Below are positions 46,093 to 57,223 of a stretch of 64,000 nt of DNA, in pieces; the stretch's first letter is position 1; each line of letters begins with the position of its first letter. Source of the stretch: Acephala macrosclerotiorum (Eukaryota > Ascomycota > Leotiomycetes > Helotiales > Mollisiaceae). Made by a program: the position numbers and the translations under genes. The notes below the pieces were generated by a model. That model did not search any database and had not been told where the DNA came from. It saw only the letters and a program-made list of their open reading frames with translations. The DNA lies in NCBI GenBank assembly GCA_014904845.1, contig MU119467.1, positions 1 to 64,000 on the forward strand, given 5' to 3'.

Positions 46093-47665
46093 ATGATCTC
46101 ACCAGCACTTAATCTCGTCGAAGTCGACGCCCTCGACATCGTGGTCATCATCGACAACGACATCGACATCATGTCCACCGTCCCACCCAACACAGTCACC
46201 AACAACGGCCGCATGCTCAATCTCTCACTTTCTCAGCCAGATGATGTTCACTCAAGGGATGAGGTTAAGAAAGAGATGCCTATGGACGCTATCTGCTGTG
46301 GTGCTCATGGATTTAGCATCCTCATTGTATATTTTGCACTTTTTAAGAATTAATGACTCGACACTAACTCGTTCCAGACAACAACGAAAGGAAAGAAGAA
46401 GCACTCAATGCTTTTTGATGTCGGTCCTGAAGAAGATACATGGGAAAGAAATGCAAAAAGACTTAGCATTGATCTTGCGAGCGTTGAGAGAATCCAACTC
46501 TCGCACTGGCACCGCGATCACTCAAGTGAGTTTCAAACTGTCCTCGCAAGACTGGATCATTGAAATCATATTTCCTCTTCTTCCAAACTTCAAGCAAGTT
46601 CCAATCCAACACCAGGCGGCATGCTCTGCGCCATCCAAATGATCCAATCCTCCAAATCCTCCTCCACTGGCCAGGTTTCTCCCCTAACAATAGACCTCCA
46701 TCCCTCCCACCCCACCTATCGCGGCTTCATGGCCGGAACCACGCCCATATCTATGCAAGCGGAGCCTTCATTTTCAGAAATGATTTCTCTCGGTGCTTCA
46801 ATCTCCAAGAATTCCGAAGCTCACACTGTACTTGATGATATGTTCTTAAGTTCAGGAGAGATACCCAGTGTTAGGGTGGTCACGTGTTTAATGTTATATA
46901 TATCCTCATCTCACCGCTAGACAAAAACACATCATGAACACACACTTTACACCCACACTACGGCCTTTGCCTGTGATACCCAGAGTGACGAGTTATGAGA
47001 ATGGGATTAAGGGGGGTATCAGGCTTCGGGAGGAGGAGGAGGAGGAGGAGGAGGAGGAGGAGGAAGGGGAAGGGAGGTGGGTGAAGGATGAGGAGATAGG
47101 GATGAGCGGTTTTTAGTTGTTAATTTGAAAGGTATTTTAAATGCGCTCCTTTTCTGGCGAGACTTTGATGTCCTGGAACGCTTGGGACATTGCATACATG
47201 TATTTTCGGTGAGGGGGTTTAGGGAGTGCTGACATCAAGCATAGGGAAAGGACTCATCCTGTTCACTGGCTGTTCCCACTGCGGCGTCGTGAACGCCTCC
47301 TTGCACGCCGAAGCACTCTTCAACAACGAAGTCCCCCTTCACGCTATTGTAAGTCCTCCTCATCCCTCTCTGTTTTCCACCCCCTTTCACTTCCCACCAA
47401 TCTCCTACCCCATCCAGGACATCTACCCCTCCTCAATCCCCAAAGAATCTAGAACAAGGTACTAAAACTGAGACAGGTAGGAGGCTACCACCTAGTAGGC
47501 GAACAAGAAGCTAACGTCCACGCTACAGTCCAAGATCTGAAAAAGTTAGAACCAAAGGTGTTGTTACCAGGTCATTGTAGTGGGTGGAGGGTTAAAGTAG
47601 AGATTGAGAAGGAGATGCCAGGTAGGTTGGTGCCTTGTAGTGTTGGGGCAAGGATTGGGTTCTGA
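46093..47665 (+). CDS. Metallo-beta-lactamase-fold hydrolase with a one-base frame break
   Basis: Clear exons: 46093-46326, 46378-46525, 46616-about 46867, about 46986-47131, 47245-47348 and 47477-47665. Introns are GT-AG with CTAAC or CTGAC branches; the third intron's ends are uncertain. The protein has LSHWHRDHSS (the HxHxDH zinc site), a RVTSYENGIKGG segment, LFTGCSHCGVVN (third His) and PGHCSGWR (fourth His), as in fungal relatives of archaeal dihydropterin-type MBL proteins. The reaction is unknown. A (GAG)12 run codes for poly-Glu. After KDEEI the frame must shift by one base near 47097-47103 to reach DERFLVVNL, so this allele is probably non-functional unless the base is a sequencing error. 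Confidence 0.72.
47030..47065 (+). repeat. GAG trinucleotide microsatellite inside the MBL gene
   Basis: Twelve GAG units encode poly-glutamate. A trinucleotide run keeps frame when it changes length, so the frame break about 35 bp further on is a separate event. Confidence 0.85.
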
Positions 47666-47919
47666 TATTGGGGGGAGTGGGGAGTTGGGAAGTGATATGA
47701 GTTGGAGGTTGAGGCGGATGTGAGGGTGAAGGTAGAGGTGGAGTTGAAATGGAGATATTTGAGATGGAAGTTGGAGAATGTCCTGAGGTATGAGGGACAT
47801 TTGGAGTTGTTCGTGAGCAAAGGGCACAAGGATCAGAGATGATCAGAGATGAATTGTCGATTTGAATGTCCCTCGATGCCTAGAACATTGAAAGGCTTGA
47901 TGATTACTGTACAAACTCC

Positions 47920-49098
47920 TTATCTCCAGTACCCGTAGTTCCTCTCCATTTCCTCAAGTGACGTACACCGTACATGATCAGTTCGTCGACCCTCCAGCAA
48001 TTCGGTGTACACTTTCAGGAACCATAGATTTGAGAATCTCGAATATCCAATGGCTATGCCATCCTTGTACGAATCCGGCCATTGATTGAGCGACATGATC
48101 GCAGCATGTGGGCAAACCTCGAAAAGTCCCAGCGGAGCAGGGTCATTGGGACGGGAAGGACCTCTCAGACTAGCAAGGAAACAGTACAAATAGTGAATAC
48201 ATCCTGGCGATCTGCTGTCGTAAGGATTATATCTCCATTGCCAAATGGGAAGCGGGACAATCTGAATCTCAATGTTCCATCGGTTCCGGAAATATGTTTG
48301 GATCAAGTCCAGAAATGCATCCGGAAATGGATAATTCGGTTTGATTTTCGGAGGACATAATTCTGGAGGCATCTCCACGTGTGGCAATCGATCTCGAACA
48401 TGACTATAGTTTTGGTTGTGTTCGATATTGCAGCGCCGCATGATGATAGATGAAGGGGAGACTCGGATGATCACGTAGACGACTACGGGAATTTGTCTTC
48501 GAGTACCAGCGCTTCGTTTTGAAGACAGAATCGTCATTGTCGGTATATGGAGGTCTGAAGGTCCGTCTGTGGATGTCCCGTGTCCAGCTGGAGATGCTGA
48601 TGAACTTCCAAAGTGAATAGTTGGAGGTGAAGTAATTTCAAGGTTAGTCTTGGTATTCGTGTCTAAGATCGGAGTCGAGGGAACGGTAGCATTGACTTGC
48701 TGCAAGTGTCCATACGTTCGAGGGGCATCGATTAAAGGTGTACTGTTACCAAGAGCATAGTATTGAAGAAGGTTCAGCTGGGGGTCGGGGGCTATCTCGG
48801 AGTAGGGCATTCGATTCGGAGCGTGGAATGTGTCATGACTAGTAGCTGGTATTCGGTCGGATGTTGTACTTGGAGGATTGTACGGGGAAAGCCCCAAGGC
48901 TGGATTGCCTTCAGGTTGATATGCTTGTGCTAGTTGTGTTGGGTCCCAGGCCTGAACAACACCATCGATGGCGGCCAAGTGTGCGGTGAATTCGTTCATC
49001 TCATCGAACATCTCATCGTACATCAGCTCAAGTTCACCGAGTTGGCGGTCCGTCAAGTTTGGGAACGCAGAGCCAAAGTCCCAAGTTCTGCCGTTCAT
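47920..49098 (-). CDS. Hypothetical protein (392 aa)
   Basis: A single uninterrupted frame. It starts MNGRTWDFGSAFPNLTDRQ, has an acidic helix (about 20-45), a long Ser/Thr/Pro-rich disordered part (about 60-190) and a more compact C-terminal half with many aromatic residues (IWQWRYNPYDSRSPGCIHYLYCFLASL). No domain is recognised. The C-terminal half could be a fold specific to ascomycetes. It is divergent from HMG-CoA lyase with a 490-bp gap. Confidence 0.65.
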   Translation of the reverse strand: MNGRTWDFGSAFPNLTDRQLGELELMYDEMFDEMNEFTAHLAAIDGVVQAWDPTQLAQAYQPEGNPALGLSPYNPPSTTSDRIPATSHDTFHAPNRMPYSEIAPDPQLNLLQYYALGNSTPLIDAPRTYGHLQQVNATVPSTPILDTNTKTNLEITSPPTIHFGSSSASPAGHGTSTDGPSDLHIPTMTILSSKRSAGTRRQIPVVVYVIIRVSPSSIIMRRCNIEHNQNYSHVRDRLPHVEMPPELCPPKIKPNYPFPDAFLDLIQTYFRNRWNIEIQIVPLPIWQWRYNPYDSRSPGCIHYLYCFLASLRGPSRPNDPAPLGLFEVCPHAAIMSLNQWPDSYKDGIAIGYSRFSNLWFLKVYTELLEGRRTDHVRCTSLEEMERNYGYWR

Positions 49099-49590
49099 TT
49101 TCGCAGGCTCCCGAGTGATATGAAGTAACCTTAGAGATGCTTTGGCGTGGCCGTGTAATTGAATGCTCCAAACGATGTTGAAGAAGTGAAGGAAACATCA
49201 GAACGAGAAGTGACTTATTCAGAGAAGCATGTCCAAACACAGAAGGAACATTGGTGAGAGGACTTCCTCTCGGAAAGTGATGGTCCTAGCTCCTTCCTTC
49301 TCATGGTGCACTGTAGTGTCGAGGGGAGGAAGGAGGCCAGACATGGAGAGACCTTAACATGGCTCTGAATGCCCCATGAAATCTGGAGCATTCGCAACGT
49401 TCTTAATCGTGGTCCTTGACCATGTATAAGTGGCGGTGTTGTAAGTGAAGGACAGGATGCTGAAAGGTTCGTCGGTTGTCTCCCAAAACGTCCGTGCGCT
49501 GCTGGAGCTTCCCCCGCATTCTCCATCGAGCTCGAGCCTCAACTCTCCTGTCAACACCACACCACTAACTGTCGACGATGAGCTTTCAGT

Positions 49591-50844
49591 ATGCAGTGCC
49601 TACGGCCATTAGCACGACGATCCTATATCAATCTGCGACCTCGACACCTTCGAAGATTCGCCTCAGCTGTAGATCCAGATGCTAGCCACACTCACCAACA
49701 TCATGCCACCAACAACTATGTGAAGATCGTGGAAGTGGGCCCACGCGATGGTCTGCAGAACGAGAAGAAGACAATACCGTTGACGACCAAGATCGAATTG
49801 ATTGAGAGGCTGGCGCGGACGGGTCTTACGGACATCGAAGCCGGGTCTTTCGTCGCTCCGAAATGGGTTCCCCAGGTACATGCCCATAGTGGTAAAATTG
49901 CAAGACGTTAGCTGGTGGTGGGAATTGTTGTTCGCTGATACGATTCATAGATGGAAGACTCTAACGGGATCCTCGAATACATCCTGAAATATCCTCCAAC
50001 CTCGTTGAATCCGATCGCGTACTCCTTCCTCGCGCCGAATGCTCGTGGTCTGGAAAATGCCCTCTCCATCCTGCGAGCGAACCCAAAACCATACCAAGCC
50101 TTCTCAGAACAGTCCTCTCCATACGAACCAGACGAATCGAGTATCTCCAATGAATCTTCGTCGGATCCAAATACTGCCCCGCCCTTTATCGAGATGTCGG
50201 TCTTCGCAGCAGCGACAGAATCCTTCTCGCAGAAGAACCTGAACTGTAGCGTAGATAAATCACTCGAACGATTCAAAGAGGTGATTGTCGGTGCAAAAGC
50301 GATGGGTCTGCGGGTACGGGCATATATATCTGTGGTGTTGGGATGTCCGTTTGAGGGTTACGATGTTGATCCTCGGAGAGTGGCAGAAATTGCATGTGAT
50401 TTGATGGAGATGGGCGCGGATGAAATAGACCTTGGAGATACCACTGGAATGGGCACTGCTCCACGAACGGGGGAATTACTCCGAGCGATGCAAGCGGCTG
50501 GAATAAGGAATGAGGACTTGACGATGCACTTCCACGACACATATGGTCAGGCGCTGGTGAATACTGCCGTGAGCTTGGAACATGGTGTCCGAAGATTTGA
50601 TGCTAGTGTCGGTGGGCTTGGTGGATGTCCATATAGTCCTGGTGCAACAGGAAATGTGAGCACAGAAGACTTGGTATACTTCATGGAGAGCTTGGGTATG
50701 GAGACGGGACTGGATCTCAATGCGTTATGCGATATTGGAGATTGGATCACCAAGGAGATTGGGAAACCCAACTCGAGCGCTGTGGGGAGAGCTATTCTGG
50801 GGAAACGGCTATCGGAAGACATGAAGCATGGAAGCAAGTTGTGA
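49591..50844 (+). CDS. Hydroxymethylglutaryl-CoA lyase, mitochondrial
   Basis: Predicted exons 49591-49875 and 49951-50844 (392 aa), joined by a 75-nt phase-0 intron (GTACAT, GCTGAT, TAG). The enzyme cleaves HMG-CoA to acetyl-CoA and acetoacetate, the last step of leucine breakdown. Visible motifs are GPRDGLQNE (about 50-58), [23 protein letters not shown], the metal-binding [10 protein letters not shown] and the signature [15 protein letters not shown] (about 316-330) with its catalytic Cys. The N-terminus ([17 protein letters not shown]) is rich in Arg without acidic residues, a mitochondrial presequence. Unusual: a Ser/Glu/Pro-rich insert (about 150-178) in the barrel that bacterial enzymes lack. 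No other leucine-pathway gene is adjacent. Confidence 0.93.
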
Positions 50845-51223
50845 GAGAACGACCTTGCTGGATTTTGAGGCGATTGAACGAAATATTCGACGAATGCCAT
50901 TCGTCCCCTCGACGCCTTCACGTATTGTGGCCCTTGACACGAAACAGCAATGCAGGCCTCCTTACCAGCGTATAAAAAGCTGAGATAACCAAACTAGGAA
51001 TACCGTATCGATGGTCAAAGGAGATGACCTTTCGAGATAGTTGAATTGGCACACTGATTCAGTTGACGGTGCAATTTATAAGTCAAGCGACAAGACTCTA
51101 CCACTCTGTGCGGTCTTCAATTTCAAGCTCTTTCTAGTTCCTAGTCAATCCTAACATCGTACGTATCTCATTCATAACCAAGCCCACAGCTAAGACCACT
51201 GCCTCACTCCTATTCATCGACGA

Positions 51224-52327
51224 TCAATTTGTGACTTCGTCATGGCTGGCAAGTCGGCTGCTGCGTCTCTGAGCTGCAGTCTCTGGTTGCTTCTCTGCCT
51301 TTTCCTTTTCTTTTCCCTTCTCTACCTTCTTCTGCACCATCACCCCGTCTTCCACCTTGTTCTTCCCCGTCTTTTTTCTCTTCCTGGCTCCTCCATCGGC
51401 ATCCGATTCATCGATGTTCGCTTCTTCGCCCTCAACACGATCGTGGAGTCGTCCCCGTCCAGTGAATGTTGGTTGACCCTCGGCGGCATGAATCGCATCT
51501 GGCATCTTTCTCTTCTCCACTTTCTGGGCCGATGGTCCTTCTCTGGGCACAGCAGCGCGTCTGGGCGCTGACGCGTTTTCATCTCCGATATCTTTACTTT
51601 CGTCCTCACCTTGTGCTCGAGGGTCGCCGCCGCCATTACCGTCAGCCTCCTCGTGCTCACCCAGCCCGTCTTGGTTCGACTGCTTGCTCTGACCGTCATC
51701 TCCATCCTGTTCCTTGACCTCCTTCACCGCGTCCTGTTTCTTTTCCTTCGGTGGTTGGAAATATGCCGCCAGATAATCTACGTAGCCTCTCGCCTTCATC
51801 ATGCGGAGGCCAAAACCCAAGTCTGCATCGCAAGTCACAGGCAAGGGACTGAGTCTACCGTGAACATCCTGCCATATAATACTCAAGTTTAGCAACTGCT
51901 CTCCAAGCTCTTTAACTCGCTTTTCCCCGACTCGATTGGGAAGATCGAAAACGTCCCAACTAGTGCTTCGCAGGATCTGACTTCTTAGATGTCTGAATGC
52001 GATGTTATCCGATACCAAGATGATCATGCTGCTATTAGGCTTATCATTTCCCTTGCTGTTGAACCATAACTGTACGAGGAGTTCGAAAAACCTGGGTACT
52101 GGCGTGAAGATATTGGAAGACCGCCGGGCAGGTTGACTGGTGTCAGTGGCCGATTGGGTCGCGGCTTGGGATCCGGCTTGGGAGGGGATTTGACTGTCCG
52201 TCAAGCCCACGGCATGGGTCATAAGTCGACTGGCAATGTCTCTTGAAGTTTGAACCGCAGCTCCAGTGACTCTGGTGGCTCCAGTTATAGAGGGATTGGG
52301 CTCGGGTTGCGACTCAACGCTCTCCAT
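51224..52327 (-). CDS. Hypothetical, probably nuclear protein (367 aa)
   Basis: A single exon. The N-terminal third is Ser/Thr/Gln-rich. A globular middle (about 75-190) includes FFELLVQLWFNSKGNDKPNSSMIILVSDN and DLGFGLRMMKARGYVDYLAAYFQPPKEKK. The C-terminal half is disordered and highly charged, with basic clusters (GGARKRKKTGKNK and QRRSSRLAS) that look like nuclear-localisation signals. No family is recognised. It is convergent with HMG-CoA lyase. Confidence 0.65.
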   Translation of the reverse strand: MESVESQPEPNPSITGATRVTGAAVQTSRDIASRLMTHAVGLTDSQIPSQAGSQAATQSATDTSQPARRSSNIFTPVPRFFELLVQLWFNSKGNDKPNSSMIILVSDNIAFRHLRSQILRSTSWDVFDLPNRVGEKRVKELGEQLLNLSIIWQDVHGRLSPLPVTCDADLGFGLRMMKARGYVDYLAAYFQPPKEKKQDAVKEVKEQDGDDGQSKQSNQDGLGEHEEADGNGGGDPRAQGEDESKDIGDENASAPRRAAVPREGPSAQKVEKRKMPDAIHAAEGQPTFTGRGRLHDRVEGEEANIDESDADGGARKRKKTGKNKVEDGVMVQKKVEKGKEKEKAEKQPETAAQRRSSRLASHDEVTN

Positions 52328-53754
52328 CTCGCTAGTCTTCTAACCGATCGGCGTTTTGGAAGAAAGTTAGATGGAAGAGACTTCTGGAAATTGCTACGAA
52401 GATAGAGAGGACTATATGCTGATCATCCCTTTCAGCATCCCGCTTTCTTCAGATGCAATTCTCACTTATCGGCTCACCGCTTGCGTTGTTTGCTTTTTAG
52501 GTGCAGAGTTTGATATTACTTCTAAGTTTAAGGTAAGCTGGCTTCAAATTGGAAGAAAGGGTCCTTTGCTTTTGAGAGAGAGACAACACATTCCTCAACC
52601 CTTGTTCCTGCATCATTTTGAGTAAAGAAAGCTGACTAGATGATCAACATCTAATCACTAAATACGACAGGAGCACGATTTCTGATATCACTGCATATCC
52701 CGTACAGCTCAAGCCCTTGCCACGATACCAGTACTCTTCATTTCTCTAAATCTTCATCAAAACACACTCATTCCAAGACCTTGTTCAATTATAGCTACGA
52801 GGGTGATGTACAAAAGCTTTAGCTAAATGCCCTCCTCGACTGTACGTCTTCAATTTCCCCCTTTTTGGCTTTTGAACATCGCTATTTTCAACAGCAGAAT
52901 CCTTGCTGCCGCTCTCGGAAATGCCTTGTCCTCCGTCCCTCTCTTTATGCGATATAGTCAAGTCTCCGTGCTACCCATTCGGCTCTCTACTTACCACCGT
53001 ATCAATTCTCGCCGAAGCGTCGTTAATCGTCTTAGCATTCTCCGCTTCGCTTACTCCTTTCCTCTTCGATATTGGTGCGTCATCTAGTTGTTCAGCTTCG
53101 CTCTGATCGTGCTCGGGCGCTCGACTATCCTCAGTACTTCGAAGCGAGCGCTTCGAGCGCTTCGAATTCCTCTAATCAGGTTTAGTATTAGTGTTGTCAA
53201 AATCGGCAATGGCGATCCCGGAAGGGACCATAGCGAAATAGAGAAGATTGCTTTCTAGTAACATCGCGGGATGGATATTTTATTGCTGGTAGAGGTCAGG
53301 GGTCTCACTTTATATTCTGGAAGACAAAGCTGATACATGATCAAGGGATGCAAACTCACATCACAGGCTGACAAAATCCAATGTATCTAGGCTGCCGTTG
53401 AAAATTATTTCGTCTGAGTCGGGCATTAGTACAGGCACAAAGAGTTTGGGATTCACCACCTTAATGCTATGCAACAACAAATCCAACAAGTACCGGAACA
53501 GGGGAGCTCATATTGCAACGTCTATTGCAGTATAGGATGAAATGATCATGGGTATTTGAGCTGCAAAGGAACACACAATTCTTCAGTATCTAAGAGAGGT
53601 AATTTTCGTGGTCTCTTGTTAAATATTCCATGCTAGGGCTGGCTGGCCATTGCGTTCATCTTGACAAAGCATTTGATGGCTGCACCTTCCAAGAATTCCT
53701 GTGTGCTCTCTGTTTTACCCGTACTATACTCGCCATGCTATCCGCGAACCTTGC

Positions 53755-54243
53755 ATCTTTTCCCACGGCTCTATCGTCACGACACACCACTTCCAGCACG
53801 TATCTGGTCATCGGCATCCTCGCCTCGATCACGATCACGATCTTTCCCTAAGTTTCCGATCTTGCTAAGGCGTCCTTTCTTCTTGGTTTTGGGTTCCAAG
53901 AGGGTTGTCGTCTGGATGATGCCTTGCCAGTTCCGTGCCTGGATCCAGCTTATCGCATGTTGCGACTCTTAAGTCCCCTTCAACAATTTGGTAGACTCGC
54001 CCAATATTTCCCGAACTTCTCTTGCTACAGCCTTCCGGCCCTCAGGCCAAAGTCCGAAATTTTGATCCTAAATTGCAAAAGCGCTCTTGTTGATAAGTCT
54101 TTGCATATATCCTGACAGAGTGGCGACAGTCTCTTGGAGAGAGACACGAATGACCCCACTAGCGCTACCGAACGCCCCAAGATGCTATCGGCGTACTGGC
54201 CTGCCTCGAGCTTGAGAGCGATTGGATAGATAAAGTGTGCCAT
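53755..54243 (-). pseudogene. Possible relic of a coding gene
   Basis: A minus-strand frame from 54243 (MAHFIYPIALKLEAGQYAD...VGSFVSLSKRLSPLC) ends at about 54025. A second frame then carries VAREVREILGESTKLLKG, a TAA, and a readable continuation (ISWIQARNWQGIIQ, then a Lys-rich stretch) to about 53755. Helical, amphipathic content suggests genuine but decayed protein. The family is unknown and the case is weak. Confidence 0.3.
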
Positions 54244-54816
54244 GGTTTCTTCCGAGTACGCCTAGTGACTCCAGTTGCTGAGAATTTGTGTTGTATGTTG
54301 CAACGAGATACCGGAATTTGAGCTCTTGCCCATAATACAGCTGAAGGCAAAGGTTAGGAGAGAGGGATCAAGTTGTATCATGTTGCCTCAAGACAAAAAA
54401 TGTTTATATTAGACACCAAATTCTGTGATTGAGAGAATGGATCCTGTAGTACTGAGAATCCAACCTACGAGCACGCGTTCAGGGATTTTTCACTTGCAGC
54501 CCCTATTGGCATAATACCAGAATCAGAGAGCAATTTTATCATTCTCCTGAAAGAAAAAAATCGATGATAGAAAGGTGTTTAATGAGCACATTGTGTAATT
54601 CACATTATGCTAGCAATCTTTCCGGCTGCACGTCACAAGTCAATAACGGCCTCTTTCATAAATGCACCTGCTTCCTTGGCTTATTTATATTTGTTCCTGT
54701 TATGTAGCTTCTCAGTGAGTTATGCTTTTTCTTATCACGTTTGTAGTTTAGATCTTTAATATTATCTCTCTCAGCCCCCTGTTCTTTGCTTCATTCACGC
54801 CATCCCGTTCCATCGC

Positions 54817-55071
54817 TCATGTAACTGTCAATAAATCCTTCAAGCTCCCTAATCCTGCTAACTCAAAGGTTTCTGTCACATCAACATAAGAAGTCAACTT
54901 AATCGAGATCTTCCGCGTGGAAGGTCGCAGTTTAGGCTCACAGAAATGCCCCGCCTGTTCTCCTCGCCATCTCCTCTCAATGTCTTCAAAAATTCGGCAG
55001 CAGAACCTCTTCTGCGCACCTTGTTGGCAATCTGGGAGCGCAATCAATCTAAATTTGTTGTTGGTGACCAA
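54817..55071 (-). CDS. Weak ORF, 84 aa, possibly a gene fragment
   Basis: An ORF of balanced composition with FCCRIFEDIERRWRGEQAGHF. Another minus frame overlaps its upstream end (55044-55229). No domain or signal peptide is recognised. It may be a remnant exon. Confidence 0.2.
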   Translation of the reverse strand: MVTNNKFRLIALPDCQQGAQKRFCCRIFEDIERRWRGEQAGHFCEPKLRPSTRKISIKLTSYVDVTETFELAGLGSLKDLLTVT

Positions 55072-57223
55072 GTAATGAGACTTTTGTAAGCTCCTGATTC
55101 TGTGGCAACTCTGGGAAGTTGGATTTGTGCTTCAATCAGTCTAGAAGGCTCGTTCCTTCTGTATTTCCCCTGATCCGAAGTAGGCGACTGCATTTCCTGA
55201 GTGATGGATCTGATATTGCTCATCTTCAAAGCACCTTAACATAGTTCGAGTCAAGGATGTGAGAGGTGCAGTGGAAGGCTATTAGACCAGTGGGTCACTC
55301 CTTCCTGTAAGTTCCCTCAGGGATTCTAGAGTATTATATTAATTTTTGACCTTTGAGGTAGCCAAGCTGGGAATGTTTGATTTAGCCATGCTTCATTGTT
55401 GACAGACTGTAAACGATTCTTTTTGATTACTTCCGCCTTGGAGCTCTCAAAAGCTGACAAACTTCTATCTTATCGGAACATCAATTTATGATTGATAATT
55501 TGAAGGAACAGGCTAAATATCAACAGTTCGTGATGGCCCGTAATACTTCACAATTACTTGGGTGATAATGAGGATCGCCACTGGGTTAACTCTGGGACTC
55601 TTCATTCTGAGGTCCACGAAAAGCGCGTACGTGTAACGGGGATGCTATCACAAGTCAAAAGTCAAAAGTACATAATGGGAATGCCATACTCCGAGGGAGA
55701 TATCTTCCGGACGTAGGTGGCTGCAGCCACACGCCTCCGGGGGGGAATAACAAAGGCAAGGTGTAGGGAAGGTTGCAGCATTCGTGAGTGGTTTACAGTG
55801 TCTTGTTTATCGTCCCGCCCCATCTGAAAACTTTGTATTAGGTAAATCTCTCTCACCAAAGTCGATTCACATTGGCATGGCAGCAATAACCAGCAAGTCG
55901 CCTTCGCTTACTTTAGCGTGATACTGAGAATGAGGAGGTTTCCATCGCTTACTCACCTACGCGGACATACCTGGGTACTAGGCCAACGATCGTGAACTGT
56001 CGCTTAAGTCACGTGCTGTATAGGGGCGAGCTCGAGGTAGATGACTGGGAACACTCTAGAGTCGAGAATTTGGGGCACAAAAGGAACGAATATGCTACCC
56101 GGAACACGCTAATGCGCTGTGCGATTGGGAACGCCCTTTGATCGTATCGCTATCGCTGACAACTGCAAAGTGCTTTCACTGCCATGGACATTAGCTAGCG
56201 TATTGTACCTCTTATCTTCAGGCACCCAAACGGCCTGAGGAACGGTCCGACATTTGCTGTCGAAATCAATGATGGATAATCGTTAAAAAGGATGTTTGTT
56301 TCAACATATGTAAGGCTGTGAGACAGAAGTGTTGCCGTTCCAAACTTGAGTTTGAGGCCGTCGCTGCTGGTCTTTGCCGACCGCAGGATAGCTTTGCAGC
56401 GTTGAATCTTCGATTTCCACTTCCAAGAAAGTAGTATTCACTCATAAATTGTTATTTCGAGAGCTTAATTTGATATGAGGGCAGCGGAAGGCTGCAGAAA
56501 ACCTCACATCTGAAAGGCCATAAGAATAAAGAAACCCGAGCAGCCCAAAACAGAAGCAAATCTACTAATTCCTCCCAAGACTAATCTAATTTTAGTGGAA
56601 TCAACTTTTCAATATAAATGTGAATGATAAGTTGCGCACAATTGAAGAAAAAGATCAAGGAGTAAAAGAGATATGGGTGGGAACGCCTATGATATGGAGC
56701 GCTCCTCGCACAAGTAGCAAATCTCAAGGAAGTTGTGCTCGAGTGCTCAGTAGCCTAGCCCTCCAATTTCTACAAAATTATAGTTAGCAAAGCTTCAAGT
56801 CTCTGCGTATCTGACCCTTTCTAGCTTAGGTAGGTTTAGGGCTTCTCCTACGTCAGTCTCCACAAAGCTGACTAGAAGACTGGGAGATATGATACGGCTG
56901 TCCATAAATTCCGTGCCCGAGGCTAACCGTAGGTCCAATGACTCCTCTGGTTTAAAAGTCGGCCTCGTCGCAAACCAAGGACTCTCGATCTTCATTCCCC
57001 TCTACTTTAACAATCTTCCGCTTTTTGAAGAGTTGATTCAGACTCTTCACCTCCTCGAACCTTCGAGTTCTTGGTACGGTGCATGCGCAGCCTCTACGTA
57101 CTTCTCAATTGAATTTAAGGGCACCGCAATCCAGAGATCCTCCTTCTGAGGCGCATCCCTGTTTAGTCACACTCTTCTATTGGCAGTAAAACTTCTCAAG
57201 GGGCGTGCGCAGCACCTGGCAAG

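Larger units (their letters stand above)
52328..57223. other. Gene-poor region of about 4.9 kb
   Basis: Apart from the relics at 53755-54243 and 54817-55071, only short ORFs without domains are seen. A GCTTCGA/TCGAAGC-rich palindromic patch lies at about 53,140-53,165. Composition is normal, without RIP saturation. Confidence 0.4.
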
